Assembly: GCA_036939355.1 (NCBI GenBank)
Contig: JALLAP010000060.1
Location: forward strand, 1 to 39,321
Direction of reading: 5' to 3'
DNA length: 39,321 nt
From: Thalassiosira profunda
Lineage: Eukaryota > Bacillariophyta > Thalassiosirophyceae > Thalassiosirales > Thalassiosiraceae
Shown here: in pieces, positions 8,224 to 17,860 of the stretch
How positions within the stretch are numbered: the first letter of the stretch is position 1
Layout: the number at the start of each line of letters is the position of its first letter
Position numbers and translations under genes: made by a program
The notes under the pieces: generated by a model
The model's input: only the letters and a program-made list of their open reading frames with translations
Told to the model about the DNA's origin: nothing
Databases searched by the model: none

Positions 8224-8940
8224 ATGGCAAAGGCCAAGTCCACATCCAAGGCACGAACGGCCGCCGCGCCCAAACCCAAAGGCAAGCCGTCCGCCCCCCG
8301 AATCATTCCGCAGGCGCGCGCCAAGCCCTGCGACGCGCCGCTGCAATGCTGGGCGCACAGTCGCTCGGGACGACGGTGCACCGCCACAGTCGCCTCGCGG
8401 GAGGGCGAGCCCATCCCCATCCCGTACTGCGATAGGCACCTCAAAGCCGGCGACGGGGCGTTGCGGGTGGTCAACCACCCGCTCTTCGGCAAGGCGCTGG
8501 TGGCGCGGTACGACCTGCCGAAGGGATACCGCATGGCCTACTGGGGCCTCCGCGGGAAGTGCAAATCGGCGAGCGTCGAGGATCGCGCCATTTCGTTTTA
8601 CCCTCCGGACCCCAAGACGGGGAGCAACATTGACCCGAAGGTGCCGGGCGGTCGAACGCTCAAACGCAACAATTACAACGGCGTATTGAACCCGGGAGAG
8701 ACGGGCGATGTGGTACAATATGCCGCCTGCCCGGGGCCGGGAGAGCGGCAGAACATGCGATCGACCTTCCAGTATTACGGGCTGCGCAACGGCATAATTG
8801 GAGGACTTGAGTTTGTCACACTGATGCCGGTGCCAAAAGATACCCAACTACTGCACTGGTACGGATCGGGGTGGTGGAGCGAGCGCGGCATCAAAAGGCA
8901 AGATGTTGGCACGAAACGATACCCTGCGCCGCAAAGATAG
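8224..8940 (+). CDS. SET-like domain protein with N-terminal Cys/His zinc-binding motif
   Basis: Single exon, 238 aa. The first ATG in frame is at 8224 (AAAATGG context); the frame continues upstream only through a GTG. A Lys/Ala/Pro-rich tail, likely disordered and possibly nuclear-localising, is followed by a Cys/His cluster (C42, C52, C69, H72) in QCWAHSRSGRRC and PYCDRHLKAGD that looks like a small zinc site. The rest resembles the compact SET-like fold of algal proteins: a start at YDLPKGYRMAYWG, then NYNGVLNPGETGDVVQYAAC, PGPGERQNMR, GGLEFVT and a QLLHWYGSGWW end. SET enzymes transfer methyl from SAM to lysine; the NHSC/GEEL signatures are not literally present, so activity is uncertain. 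It is divergent from the Ser/Pro-rich gene. Confidence 0.65.
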   Translation: MAKAKSTSKARTAAAPKPKGKPSAPRIIPQARAKPCDAPLQCWAHSRSGRRCTATVASREGEPIPIPYCDRHLKAGDGALRVVNHPLFGKALVARYDLPKGYRMAYWGLRGKCKSASVEDRAISFYPPDPKTGSNIDPKVPGGRTLKRNNYNGVLNPGETGDVVQYAACPGPGERQNMRSTFQYYGLRNGIIGGLEFVTLMPVPKDTQLLHWYGSGWWSERGIKRQDVGTKRYPAPQR

Positions 8941-9035
8941 ATTGCAAACCAGAAAAGCAGACAGATTTGGTGCTTTGGCAATCAGAAAATGTGTTGTTTT
9001 TATGCATCAACGTGTAACTCGCGAAGATTGCTCAA

Positions 9036-10298
9036 TCAATCATCCTTCGACGCTTCCTTCGAGGCATTGCGCTTATCGTGCCACGCCTTGGCCCGGGCGA
9101 GCTGCTCCTGTTTCGACTTCTTCTTCCCTTCCGCGTCAGACTTCTTGACTGAAAATCCAACGCCTTCCATTTCCTCCTCTTCCCCATCCTCGCCCTTCTT
9201 TCTATTCCGCGCCTCCTTCTTCGCTGCAAACTTGGCCTTATTCGCGGCCTTGCGCTCCCACATGGCCTTTTGCCGCGCCGCCGACTTTTCATCGGCCGTC
9301 GTCTCGTCGACCTCCCTTCGTCCTCGGGCCTTCTCCTCTTCAAGTGCCTTTTCCTTTGCCTCCTCGTCTTCCTCGCCCCACGCGTAGTTGTGCACCCGCA
9401 TGCCCAAACCCAAAACGCTCACGAAGGCGAACCACGCCAATACTATCTTTCCGGTGATGCCGCCCGCCCACTTGGCGCCCGGGGATACGAGCGTGTCGTA
9501 CACCCTCCCCCAGAGGGTTTGGGGCTTGCGCTCTCCTTCCGACAGGGGCGGTGGCACGTCCATCCGCTTGCGCGCGGCGAATCCGCCCAACACAAAACCG
9601 CGGAGGGGGTAGGTCGCGCGCTGCCCCCGGTAAACGTAGTACGATCGCGCCTCCTCTTTCGACTCTTCAGTGCGCCCTTCGTTGCGGATTAGGAGGATTG
9701 TGGGGGTGGCGTCCACCCCGAATCGTTTTTTGGTATCCCTTCCGGCCCACCCGGCGTCGATGGTGGCAACGTACACGGGGCCCCTGTGGATTCCTCCATT
9801 GTCAGTTGGCTTCTCATAAGTGTACACTGGGCCCTTTGGATCGTCCTTCTCCCCTTTTGGCTCTGTCTGCTTTATCTCCCCGCGGGCAAGGGCCTCCAGC
9901 TCCCGATCGTTGTGGCCGGCAATGTCGGCGTCGACCGACAGCTCCTCCAATACCGGCCGGGCCTTCGTGCAGATTGCGCAGGAGTTGGTCTTGAACATGA
10001 TGAGCCACGTGGCCGGCGTGGATGTTGACGTCAGCGCGTCGAAGTTGTCGTCGGTGAGGGCGACGACCTGCCGCGTGAGATCTTCGAGGGCGCGCGTTGT
10101 GTCCTCGGCTTGGATTGGCTCGTCAGACGCCACGGCGGTGGCGCAGTCACCCTTGACGCCTGGGTCGAGGGAGCACGTGGGCTCGTCGGCATCATCGGCG
10201 GGTTGGGCCGCGACCACTGGCAGATGGGCGTCGACGACGAGCAGAATCAGGCATGTGGCGACGAACGCCAGCGCGCCCGCGATTCCGCGGCGCCTCAT
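9036..10298 (-). CDS. ER membrane-anchored PDI/thioredoxin-like protein (TMX-type layout)
   Basis: Single exon, 420 aa, start ATG at 10298; longer frames use TTG. The N-terminus MRRRGIAGALAFVATCLILL is a signal peptide, probably cleaved near VVAAQ. A thioredoxin-like domain covers about residues 75-235, with a CAIC redox motif at 107-110 (KTNSCAICTKARPVLEEL) and the cis-proline at 199 (VDATPTILLI); the centre has a charged insertion. One membrane helix (about 281-300, ITGKIVLAWFAFVSVLGLGM) is followed by a long Lys/Glu-rich cytosolic tail likely to form a coiled helix. This order, lumenal redox domain, membrane helix, charged tail, is that of TMX-type disulfide isomerases. CAIC is not the classical CGHC, so reducing or substrate-holding roles are possible. 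The start faces GPN2 across 350 bp. Confidence 0.8.
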   Translation of the reverse strand: MRRRGIAGALAFVATCLILLVVDAHLPVVAAQPADDADEPTCSLDPGVKGDCATAVASDEPIQAEDTTRALEDLTRQVVALTDDNFDALTSTSTPATWLIMFKTNSCAICTKARPVLEELSVDADIAGHNDRELEALARGEIKQTEPKGEKDDPKGPVYTYEKPTDNGGIHRGPVYVATIDAGWAGRDTKKRFGVDATPTILLIRNEGRTEESKEEARSYYVYRGQRATYPLRGFVLGGFAARKRMDVPPPLSEGERKPQTLWGRVYDTLVSPGAKWAGGITGKIVLAWFAFVSVLGLGMRVHNYAWGEEDEEAKEKALEEEKARGRREVDETTADEKSAARQKAMWERKAANKAKFAAKKEARNRKKGEDGEEEEMEGVGFSVKKSDAEGKKKSKQEQLARAKAWHDKRNASKEASKDD

Positions 10299-10648
10299 TG
10301 TTGAATCTGCAAGAGGGGCTGCTGCTGAATGCTGCAATGGGAGTGTGGTTCCCTCGGGCGTGGCTCCGGCGGCTTGTTGCAAGTTATGAGGGCAGATAGG
10401 CGAGGAGGAGAGTGAACCGAGTGAACGGAGAAGGGCGGGTCTATTTTATCGCGACAGCTGAAACTGATAAGCAGGAAGATACAATTTCTACCGACTTGCA
10501 AAAAAGTGGACACAACAGTGAACATTCGGGTAGATATCCGGCGGTATCTACAAAGCTCAACGTTATTGAACTGAAGGCCACTCATCTCCACATTCTCCAC
10601 CATCCACTCCACCGCGGTCCACCCATCGCCCACCCATCGCCCGTGGCC
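10299..10648. promoter_or_regulatory. Bidirectional promoter region, PDI-like gene and GPN2
   Basis: This 350-bp gap has open frames on both strands but they begin with GTG or TTG, so no extra gene is supported. It includes TTGCAA hexamers at 10377-10382 and 10496-10501 and a short CACCCATCGCC tandem repeat just upstream of the GPN2 ATG. Confidence 0.45.
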
Positions 10649-12059
10649 ATGGTCCTCTACGGCCAAATCGCCGTCGGCGCCCCCGGCGCCGGAAAGACGA
10701 CGTACTGCGACGGGATGCAGCAATATTTGCGCCTCCTCGGCCGGGAGTGCTACGTTGTCAACTTGGATCCCGCCAACGAGGTCCCCCCGACGAGAGATGA
10801 TGGCGAGGGAGGCACCGCGGCTGCAAAGAACGACGACGGTGGCGCTGCAGACGGCACAAACAATTCACAGGAAGGAGGGCAGGGTAATTCGCAACTTCCG
10901 TATGACACGATCTTCGATGTCTGCCAGGACGTCATATCTCTTGATTCAGTAATGTCCGAGCTCGGCCTGGGCCCGAATGGCGGACTGCTGTATTGCATGG
11001 AGTATGTCGAGCATCATCTCGGAGAGGTGATTCAAATGCTCAAAGAGCGGCTGGGGATAACAGCGAAGGGGTTGCACTCGTCCCGCGCCTATTTGCTGTT
11101 TGATCTGCCGGGGCAGATCGAGCTGACGGCGCATTCGAACGTGGTGGCGCGGATTGCTCAGCGGCTGGTCCGGGAATTTGATTTGCGGCTGGTGTGCGTC
11201 CAGCTCGTCGATGCGGCGGTGTGTTTGACGGACGTGTCTAAGTTCATCGGATCGGCGTTGGTGTGCACGGCGAGCATGATGCGGCTGGGTGAGTGATAAT
11301 ACCTGCGTACTGCAAAGAATGCTCACATGATGTGTGCATTTTTGCTGATGCAATTTCTATCATTCAGAATTGCCGTGCGTAAATGTATTGAGCAAAATGG
11401 ATCTGCTGCAGGCAAGGTCTGGCATGGGAAATGGTTCCAGAAGCAGAAACGGCAGTGACAACGATGATGACTTCAGGGACGACGGTGGCTCGCCTCTTCC
11501 GTTCCATCTCGAATTCTTCACGCAGTGCCACGATCTGCACCGCCTCGTGGATTACTTAGATACCAATCCAATGGATTTGATGGCCAGCGAGGCCGATGCC
11601 GAAACAGACCCATCGTTTGACTACAGGGAAGATCCAGAGTACCGGGAGGCGCAGCAACGGACGCGCAACTCGCAATTTGCTCGGAAATACAAAAAGCTGC
11701 ACACCGAGCTTTGCGACGTGGTGGAGGACTTTGGATTGCTCTCGTTCCTACCGCTGTCCATTCAGGATGCCGAAAGCGTCGGAAGAGTGGTGGCGCGGGT
11801 GGACAAATGCAACGGCTACGTGTTCTTGAAGGAACAAGGCGGCGAAAATGCTCCCACTGGAAAGAGTGGCAACGACATGCATGAAATGTTTTCCTCAGCC
11901 ATGGTGGCCGACAGCGAGTGGGCGGCGGGGGTGTTGTCTGACGTGCAGGAAAAGTATTTGGGGAATGCAATGTTTCGCGAAGAGATTGCCGAGTTGAGGG
12001 GCAAAGCAAAACAGTCTGGCAGCATAGAAGAGGACACTGTGGACCAATCAATACAGTAA
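10649..12059 (+). CDS. GPN2: GPN-loop GTPase 2 (GPN2)
   Basis: Two exons, 10649-11288 and 11368-12059, with a 79-nt intron (GTGAGTG...ATCATTCAG); 443 aa. Splicing rebuilds MMRLELPCVNVLSKMDLL exactly. P-loop GAPGAGKT at 10-17, VVNLDPAN at 36-43, the family-defining GPN loop at 108-110 in LGLGPNGGLLYCMEY, G3 DLPGQ at 152-156, and G4 SKMD at 222-225. GPN GTPases act in assembly and nuclear import of RNA polymerase II and related complexes. The protein is longer than the roughly 310 aa usual for GPN2: there is an Asp/Gly/Asn-rich insert at about 48-82 and another after G4 (about 229-256). The start ATG has a strong GCCATGG context. Its stop lies 11 bp from the stop of the opposing methyltransferase gene. 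Confidence 0.93.
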
Positions 12060-12070
12060 AGTTCCTCCTG

Positions 12071-13517
12071 TCATCGAAACGTAGCCCACACGGCAATGTT
12101 CGCTCCCTCAAATGGCAGCCTCGTCACTCTGATTGCTGGATGTTTGGCCACAAGCCAGTCGATTAGTTCAAAATAGGTGCTGACGATGGCTCCGTTGGGC
12201 TTGCTGCGCTCTGGAAAGAGTCGGGAGAACACGCAGCAGGGAACGACGACGAATGGAATCTTGTGTTGCACTGCCGTTTCGACGATGGATCCTGTCGCCT
12301 CGTCTGGGTGCAACGCAACAATGGCTGCGCAGTTGGGCAGGAGGCGGTCTTCAGAGCACATCGAGCAAATGGGAAGGGTTGTGGGGTCATCAGCATCATC
12401 AGGTTGCCCGCAGGATGCATTGGAGGCGCCCTCCCGAAAAACACTGTCGACTCCCTCTGGTCTTGTACAACCAGGCACGGTGAATTGAGAACGGCGGTTT
12501 CTTCGACTTCTTCAGGGCCTTGCGGTCTCTTCCTGGAAGTCGCCCCACCGTGGCGCGCGGATCAACTACCGTCGAGTGCACTCCCCGCAACGCCAAAGCA
12601 AGGCTGACGTGGCCCGCTCCTCCGGCGGCGTCGATGATTCCGCCCCCACCATCCACTGTTTGAGATTGCTCAATCTTTCTTGCAACCTGCCCATTCCTTG
12701 CAGTAGCCTCTGACGATGCGAGAAATGGACGAAATGGTACCCATCGTTCCATAAACAAATGCTCATTGGATGATGGCAGTTGATTGTCAGGTGGGGGCTT
12801 GTTGCTTTTCGCCACTGTCTCCATTCCAGAAGCAGCATCATCGTCGTCGCCACATAATATCTTTGAGAGCATCCAAAGTGCAAAGTCTGCCACAATTTCT
12901 CCTTGCTTTCTCTTCCCAATGCCCCCGCCACTGTGCCTCGCATTTGATGCCTGCTCCTCAGCATCTCCTCCCGAGCGTTGCGTTGCCTTCGTTGCCTGCT
13001 TCTGTGGACGCGATGCAAAGTACAGCTCCCTCCGCGCCTGGCACTGCGCTGCAGTCCACTTCAGCTCCTGGCATATTCGCGCGTTGTCACTTTCGGTAGG
13101 AGATGTTGCCGGGAGATAATAATCCACGATGAATCTTTCCCACGTTGTCCAATCTGTTGACGGCTGGGCTGTTTCGCTGGCATTTGCAACCCCCTGCGTA
13201 GGTGACTCGTCGAAATGCCCGCAGAACTCCACTTCATTGCCAAGCTTGCAGATGCGCCGTGTATTCGATCGCAGTAGGGTTAAGGTCTCCTTCCCCTTGC
13301 CGCCTTTCGAATTGGCATCCCATTCCGGACCGCCCAAGCGCAGGACGACCAGGACCATCCGCTCGGCTCCACCTGACGGTGCATCATCCGACGAGGGAAG
13401 CTGTCCTCCATCGACACCTTTGCAATCGCCATCGACGTCGCCCCCCGTTACGATGATTGCAACTGACGCGTGCCCTCCGCGGACGGTGATGCGGAACACC
13501 ACGCCGCGTAGGAGCAT
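12071..13517 (-). CDS. SAM-dependent methyltransferase-like protein, frame broken near 12440-12480
   Basis: The N-terminal part (13517 to about 12480, ATG at 13517) and the C-terminal part (about 12478 to 12071) lie in different frames. The first has the SAM-binding segment IIDAAGGAGHVSLALALRG and ends with RKALKKSKKPPFSIHRAW. The second resumes with CAAIVALHPDEATGSIVETA, KIPFVVVPCCVFSRLFPERS, a TYFELIDWLVAKHP block and LPFEGANIAVWATF. This is the order of an uncharacterised methyltransferase-like family in fungi, plants and algae with a P-C-C-V-F motif. The shift equals one extra base; no intron of the usual 67-92 nt fits. A sequencing indel, a young pseudogene or an unusual small intron are possible. 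I give the whole span as one gene without rebuilding it. It faces paralogue A across 267 bp. Confidence 0.65.
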
Positions 13518-13784
13518 TATGGGTGCGGGTTATGCGGAGCTGTGGTGGGTGGCGTGACTGATGGCTACCCTGCGTGTGACGCGTGAAATTTTCATCCCAC
13601 TGTGATTATCAAGAGGATATCCGCGTGACTTCTCGGCGTGATATTTGATGAGGGGCTGGACGCGTGTCGATTTCAGAAAGCAAGCCGGCAAGAGAGCGCG
13701 TGCACAACCCGAAGATCCATTTCAACGATGATGAAGGGGAACGAAGACAAGCGCAACGACGACTACAGCGGTAGAAGATAGATC
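13518..13784. promoter_or_regulatory. Bidirectional promoter with a 17-codon uORF
   Basis: This is the 267-bp gap between the methyltransferase-like ATG (13517, minus) and the paralogue A ATG (13785, plus). A uORF starting with tandem ATGs at 13728 and 13731 ends with TAG at 13779-13781, three bases before the main ATG and in the same frame, so readthrough would extend the main protein. Confidence 0.45.
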
Positions 13785-15385
13785 ATGGTCCGCGGCATCG
13801 GCGGCAGGGCGGCCGTCCGGGGCGCCGCCACCTCCAATTTGGAGTCGAAGGCGGACGCGCTGCTCGCGCCGCTTCTCGAGACCGTCGACGAGGACGATTC
13901 GAGCACGTCGAGCGACGAGAGCTCGCAGTATTCATCGTCGACGAGCAGCTCGATATCGGTGAAGGTAAAGCAGACGGCGTTTCAGAAGATAAAAACGGCA
14001 GTGGGTGAGTTGTGCGCTGGAGAAGTGCATATCTTGTGCAATGGGCTTGGGTTCTCACAGTTCGATCTCAATTGCAACTGCGCCTTAATTTAGCGTTATT
14101 GGCCATCGCCGCCGGGGCCGGAGCATCCGTTGTCTCGATGATTCTCGCTCCCGCTACAGGTGAGTTGAGTGGGTTGACCCAAAACTCTTCGCACGACATC
14201 TATCTGACTTCATCACTCTCTTCTATAGCCGTGTTCGTAATGGCCGGGATCGCTATCGCCCATGCACCCTACTCGGCCTACAAGGAGTATAATATCATCA
14301 AGCTGCCCTGTAAGTATCGCTGCAAGCCTTTGGGTAGTATTCCTCGTGTTGCAGTGCCGCGTCTCTCACCTCCATCTCACACCAATGCCAGGTCTGCGAA
14401 GTCTCAACAACAAACTGAGGGACGATGCGAACCATTTGGCGGACGAGGTTGACGCGCTGGCAGAAGAAATAGACCTTCTCCGGCCGGAAGCGACTAGGGC
14501 GGCAGAGGTGGAAGACGAGCTGAGAGAAATTGCAGCAGAACAAAACGTCAACGTCGACAAGCTCGTGAGCCTTGTTAAGGAAAATGAAGATATCATCTCA
14601 CAAATGAAGGTAAGCTGCAGGAGACTGCCACTTCGCCTAGTATTCATGTTGCTTGTTCTTGCGTCATCATCTCAACTCTGCTCCTGGCGGTATTCATGCA
14701 GATCAACCTTCGGCAACGAATCGTCCAAGACATTCTGAAAATCGTCATGATGAGCGACAAGAACAACGACGGGCGATTCTGCAAGGTAAGTTGTCTCTGC
14801 GCCTCGTATTCGTGTTGGAGCTCTCTTCCCTCTCAGCTTCGCTCCTATCGCTTCTGCAAGGTTGAAACAAAGATGCTCGTCCTCAAGATCAGTCTGCAGC
14901 TGCAAGAATACGGCGTGCAGTTTGACGAGGCAAAGTTCTATAAAGTCATGAGTGCCGATCCTTCGGTGACGCGAACACTTACAATCGTCAAGCGGCTGAT
15001 ACCCTCTCTCGACGAGGATGATGGCGAGGATAGCAGTGCAGAATTCGACGACGATGACGAGGACGATGATGCGTACGATATGTTTCATATGACGGGTGAT
15101 GCGTCTCTGCACGCCTCTGGAATGGGATCTATTGGCGGAACAGACACGAGGAGGTTGTCCCTGTCAATCACGCAGCAACCCTCTATGGCAAGGAAAAGGA
15201 CATCCCCGCGAACCTCTCCTCGGCATGCGTCTTCCCTCTCGTCGACGCCAGAGGAGGAGTCGCGGACGAAGGCAGAGCCCCCTGTGTTCGAGGAGGTGCC
15301 GCCGGTCCAGGATATGACGAGCCCTCGCATACGCAAACGAGATCGATTGAAAGCTCTGACGCGGAAACTTTCAGGAGGAGGCTGA
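13785..15385 (+). CDS. Membrane/coiled-coil family protein, paralogue A (uncharacterised)
   Basis: Six exons: 13785-14004, 14094-14159, 14229-14309, 14392-14609, 14702-14785, 14861-15385; introns 69-92 nt; 397 aa. Order: Ser/Asp/Glu-rich cytosolic N-terminus; a hydrophobic region LLAIAAGAGASVVSMILAPA then VFVMAGIAIAHAPYSAYKEY (two membrane passes); a coiled coil from LRSLNNKLRDDANHLADEVD to about KENEDIISQMK; INLRQRIVQDILKIVMMSDK; VETKMLVLKISLQLQEYG; an acidic segment ending DDAYDMFHM; and a Ser/Arg-rich tail. I recall this layout from diatom and relative genomes, where it is expanded and has no assigned function. The paralogue at 20248 shares every block. The second exon may instead start at 14061 (alternative acceptor, 33 nt earlier, in frame). 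The intron 14786-14860 is 75 nt and stop-free, so its retention would not break the frame. Confidence 0.8.
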
Positions 15386-15445
15386 GCTTGAGAGTCAGGG
15401 CAACCCGGACAATCAACTTAAAGTAGCTTCAGCTACAACTGGCAA

Positions 15446-16818
15446 TCATTGGAAGAAACCAAACTCGACCGCAGGGCGATAATTGGCAATTCTCCATCGC
15501 ATTTCGTCGCCGTTTGGGTCTCCCTCAAGACAGGTCTCGAACGTGGCCACGAGGACGGTCGTTTCGCTGCGAGTTTTTCCGTCCGCATCGATGACAGATC
15601 GTTGCAATTCGTACAGCACCTCCAGCTGGGTAACAGTCTGCGGCCTCAACTTATCATCCCCGCGGGCGTGCAAAAACGAGTCATCCTCGAGCGGCGCGTC
15701 TGGACCCTCTTCTCCCTGCTTTTGCGCTGTCTTCTCTCCTGCATCAATTGCAGGCGGATATATCTCTACCGCATTCGCACTCAGAAGAGCCACATTTGAG
15801 ATCTGTGAGGGACCAACCTTCTCCCTCTCTGCATATCGCTTTACCTCCTTCAAAGTTGTCCCACCTTCGGGAGCCCCTCCACTATCATTCGTTCCAAAGG
15901 GAAAGGGAAAGATCTCCTTATTGGTTCCAAGCATGCCCATCATCAGTAGCTTCATGGTACTTTCCATCTTCACTTGTCCTAGCACCTGTGGCGTCGTCAT
16001 GGATACCAAATCATGCTCCAACGAATCTGGACTCTTCGCAGCCTCATCGAGGAGGTCGTAGTTATTTCGCAAATCGACTGTGTTGTCATCGACCACGTAC
16101 GAGTTGTACTTGTCGACCATCTCAACGTTGTCAATCAGTTTGGGAAGAAGCTCATCCTGCGTGATATGTCAAAGTTGTGTGGGTTTTGAACATCCATGCA
16201 CATCATCTGTACAACTTGACGCACCTTGGTCCGATGGAACTGTTGCAACGCCCACCCGCACCCTCCCAAGAATTCCCGCACGTCGAACCGCGGATTCCTC
16301 TCGTACAGCGGATTTTGCAGGTCCTGATACAGAGCCATCACTTTGAGGAATCCCATGTCCGATTGCCCAACGATCTTCGTCTGAATAACGCTTTCGCTCC
16401 CGCCGTCCTCATCGTCGTAGTCGCCATCGCCGTACCCCGGCAAATTGGAGGACCCCGTCAGCTCCAAGAACAAATCGCGGGATTCCTGCGAAGTGCACAG
16501 CGAAAAGACCGCGCTGATGGAGGACGAGGCGTTGTGGAGGGCGTAGGCCAACGTGCCTGGGATGCGGTAGGGGAAGAGGCTCGGGTCTTTGTGATGGTAC
16601 AGCAGCTTGTAGGGATAGGCGGACTCCGGGTTGCCGAAGAGGCCGTCCTTCGCGGCCTTGCCGGCCGAGAGGAGGAGCGATCGCGATCGGTGCATCTCCG
16701 GGGTGGCTGAGAGTGAGAGCCCGCGAACAACCGCCAAACCGTGGCCACTGGCCGCAGCGACAGAGTGCCGACGAGCGACGACCGACGACCGACGAGGGGG
16801 TGTCGTGGGTGGGGGCAT
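15446..16818 (-). CDS. Possible Tim44/Mba1-like mitochondrial protein
   Basis: Two exons, 16818-16225 and 16156-15446, with a 68-nt intron (GTGCGT...TCACGCAG); splicing joins ALQQFHRTK to DELLPKLIDNVE in phase 0; 434 aa. The ATG at 16818 (MPPPTTPPRRSS) gives an Arg/Ser/Ala-rich, acid-poor N-terminus typical of a mitochondrial presequence. The C-terminal half has NPRFDVREFLGGCGWALQ, SLEHDLVSMTTPQVLGQVK, and a final strand set ELQRSVIDADGKTRSETT then MRWRIANYRPAVEF, which resembles the Tim44-like fold (Tim44, Mba1, MRPL45) that binds membranes or ribosomes. The homology is weak and from memory; a lineage-specific protein is possible. The gene faces the frataxin-like gene across 224 bp, also a mitochondrial candidate. 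Confidence 0.6.
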
Positions 16819-17042
16819 CACTGGTGGCACATGACACGTATTACTCCTTTGGGTGCTACTGTAGCGAAGAATTGTCAGTTACAATATCTTGGGGGCTTTT
16901 ATTGAAAGAAAAAGGATGCATTCGCGGGCACCCCCCGGTCCACTCTTCTGTCTGACTTGCGTGCTGACTGCGCCTCGCCACTCTCCCACGCCCACCCGCG
17001 CCGCCTCCTCGCCTACACAGCCGCCGCACACACCCTTGAGAG

Positions 17043-17837
17043 ATGCTGTCCCGCGCCTCCCGCCTGCTAGTGCCGCGGTGCGGAGCGAGGGCGCCCAAAC
17101 TGCCGACCCGGGCGGCGTCGTCTGCTCCCAAGGCGTCGTTGCCATCATCGCACCTCGTGGGCAGCGCCACCGCATCATTTGCAAATAATGGTCTCGATGG
17201 GATGCCAGAGCGGCCGTTTATCTTTGGTAGAGTTGGCGGTTTGCAGCAAGCGGCGTTTTCGACCAGGACGCGCCGACGCAGGCGCGGCGGCGGCGGAGGC
17301 GGTGCCCTTGAGCCGCAGAGCGACGGTGCATCTACAGACGACAAGCCCGCCTCCTCTCCTGCTGGGCAATTGGCGCCGCTGTCAACAGAGCAGTTCCTAT
17401 CAGCTTCAACGGAGTTGTTGGATCGCGTGGAATCCAGTCTGAGCAAATTGCAGGATTGCAACGAGGGGTTGGAAATCACGAGGTATCCTCCCTCTCAAAT
17501 GGAGGACGTGTCAGCTGGTAGCAATGATGCCGACGGAGACGAGGAAGAGGATCCACAATCCCAGCCGCACGGGGGGCAGCTGTCCATCCAGGTGCAATCG
17601 ACCGAAGATCTCTACTGGGGCGGTGGCACATATTGGCTGACAATCCATCCCGACAGCGCCGATGGCGGTGGTCAGAGCGGTGGCTACGTGACATTGCGCA
17701 GTCCGCTGAGCGGGACGTTCACCTACGTGTACGACGTTGCACACAAAGAGTGGGTGGGGACCGAGGATGGGCATTCATTATTGGGGATGCTGACGAGGGA
17801 TTGGATCCGGCAGTGCCAGGGCGTGCCAGATTTCTAA
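17043..17837 (+). CDS. Frataxin-like mitochondrial protein
   Basis: Single exon, 264 aa, ATG at 17043. The first 80 residues (MLSRASRLLVPRCGAR..., ending QQAAFSTRTRRRRR) are rich in Arg, Ser and Ala with almost no acidic residues, a mitochondrial presequence. After a Gly and Asp/Glu-rich linker, the frataxin/CyaY fold covers about 112-264: an N-terminal helix (STEQFLSASTELLDRVESSL), an acidic ridge, GQLSIQVQ, GGTYWLTIHP, VTLRSPLSGTFTYVYD then EWV, and a C-terminal helix LLGMLTRDWIRQC. The RSPLSG...Y...W core is the best family marker. Frataxin stimulates cysteine desulfurase in Fe-S cluster assembly. An insertion (DDEDGEE-type, about 155-180) between helix and first strand makes it longer than usual. 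It converges on the photolyase gene with 23 bp between stops. Confidence 0.8.
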   Translation: MLSRASRLLVPRCGARAPKLPTRAASSAPKASLPSSHLVGSATASFANNGLDGMPERPFIFGRVGGLQQAAFSTRTRRRRRGGGGGGALEPQSDGASTDDKPASSPAGQLAPLSTEQFLSASTELLDRVESSLSKLQDCNEGLEITRYPPSQMEDVSAGSNDADGDEEEDPQSQPHGGQLSIQVQSTEDLYWGGGTYWLTIHPDSADGGGQSGGYVTLRSPLSGTFTYVYDVAHKEWVGTEDGHSLLGMLTRDWIRQCQGVPDF

Positions 17838-17860
17838 GACGTATGCAATTGGTTCGTTGG

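Noticed and set aside
2576..10648. TTGCAA hexamer as a promoter motif
   Set aside because: It occurs in three of nine divergent gaps but also in introns and coding DNA, so enrichment cannot be claimed without counting genome-wide.
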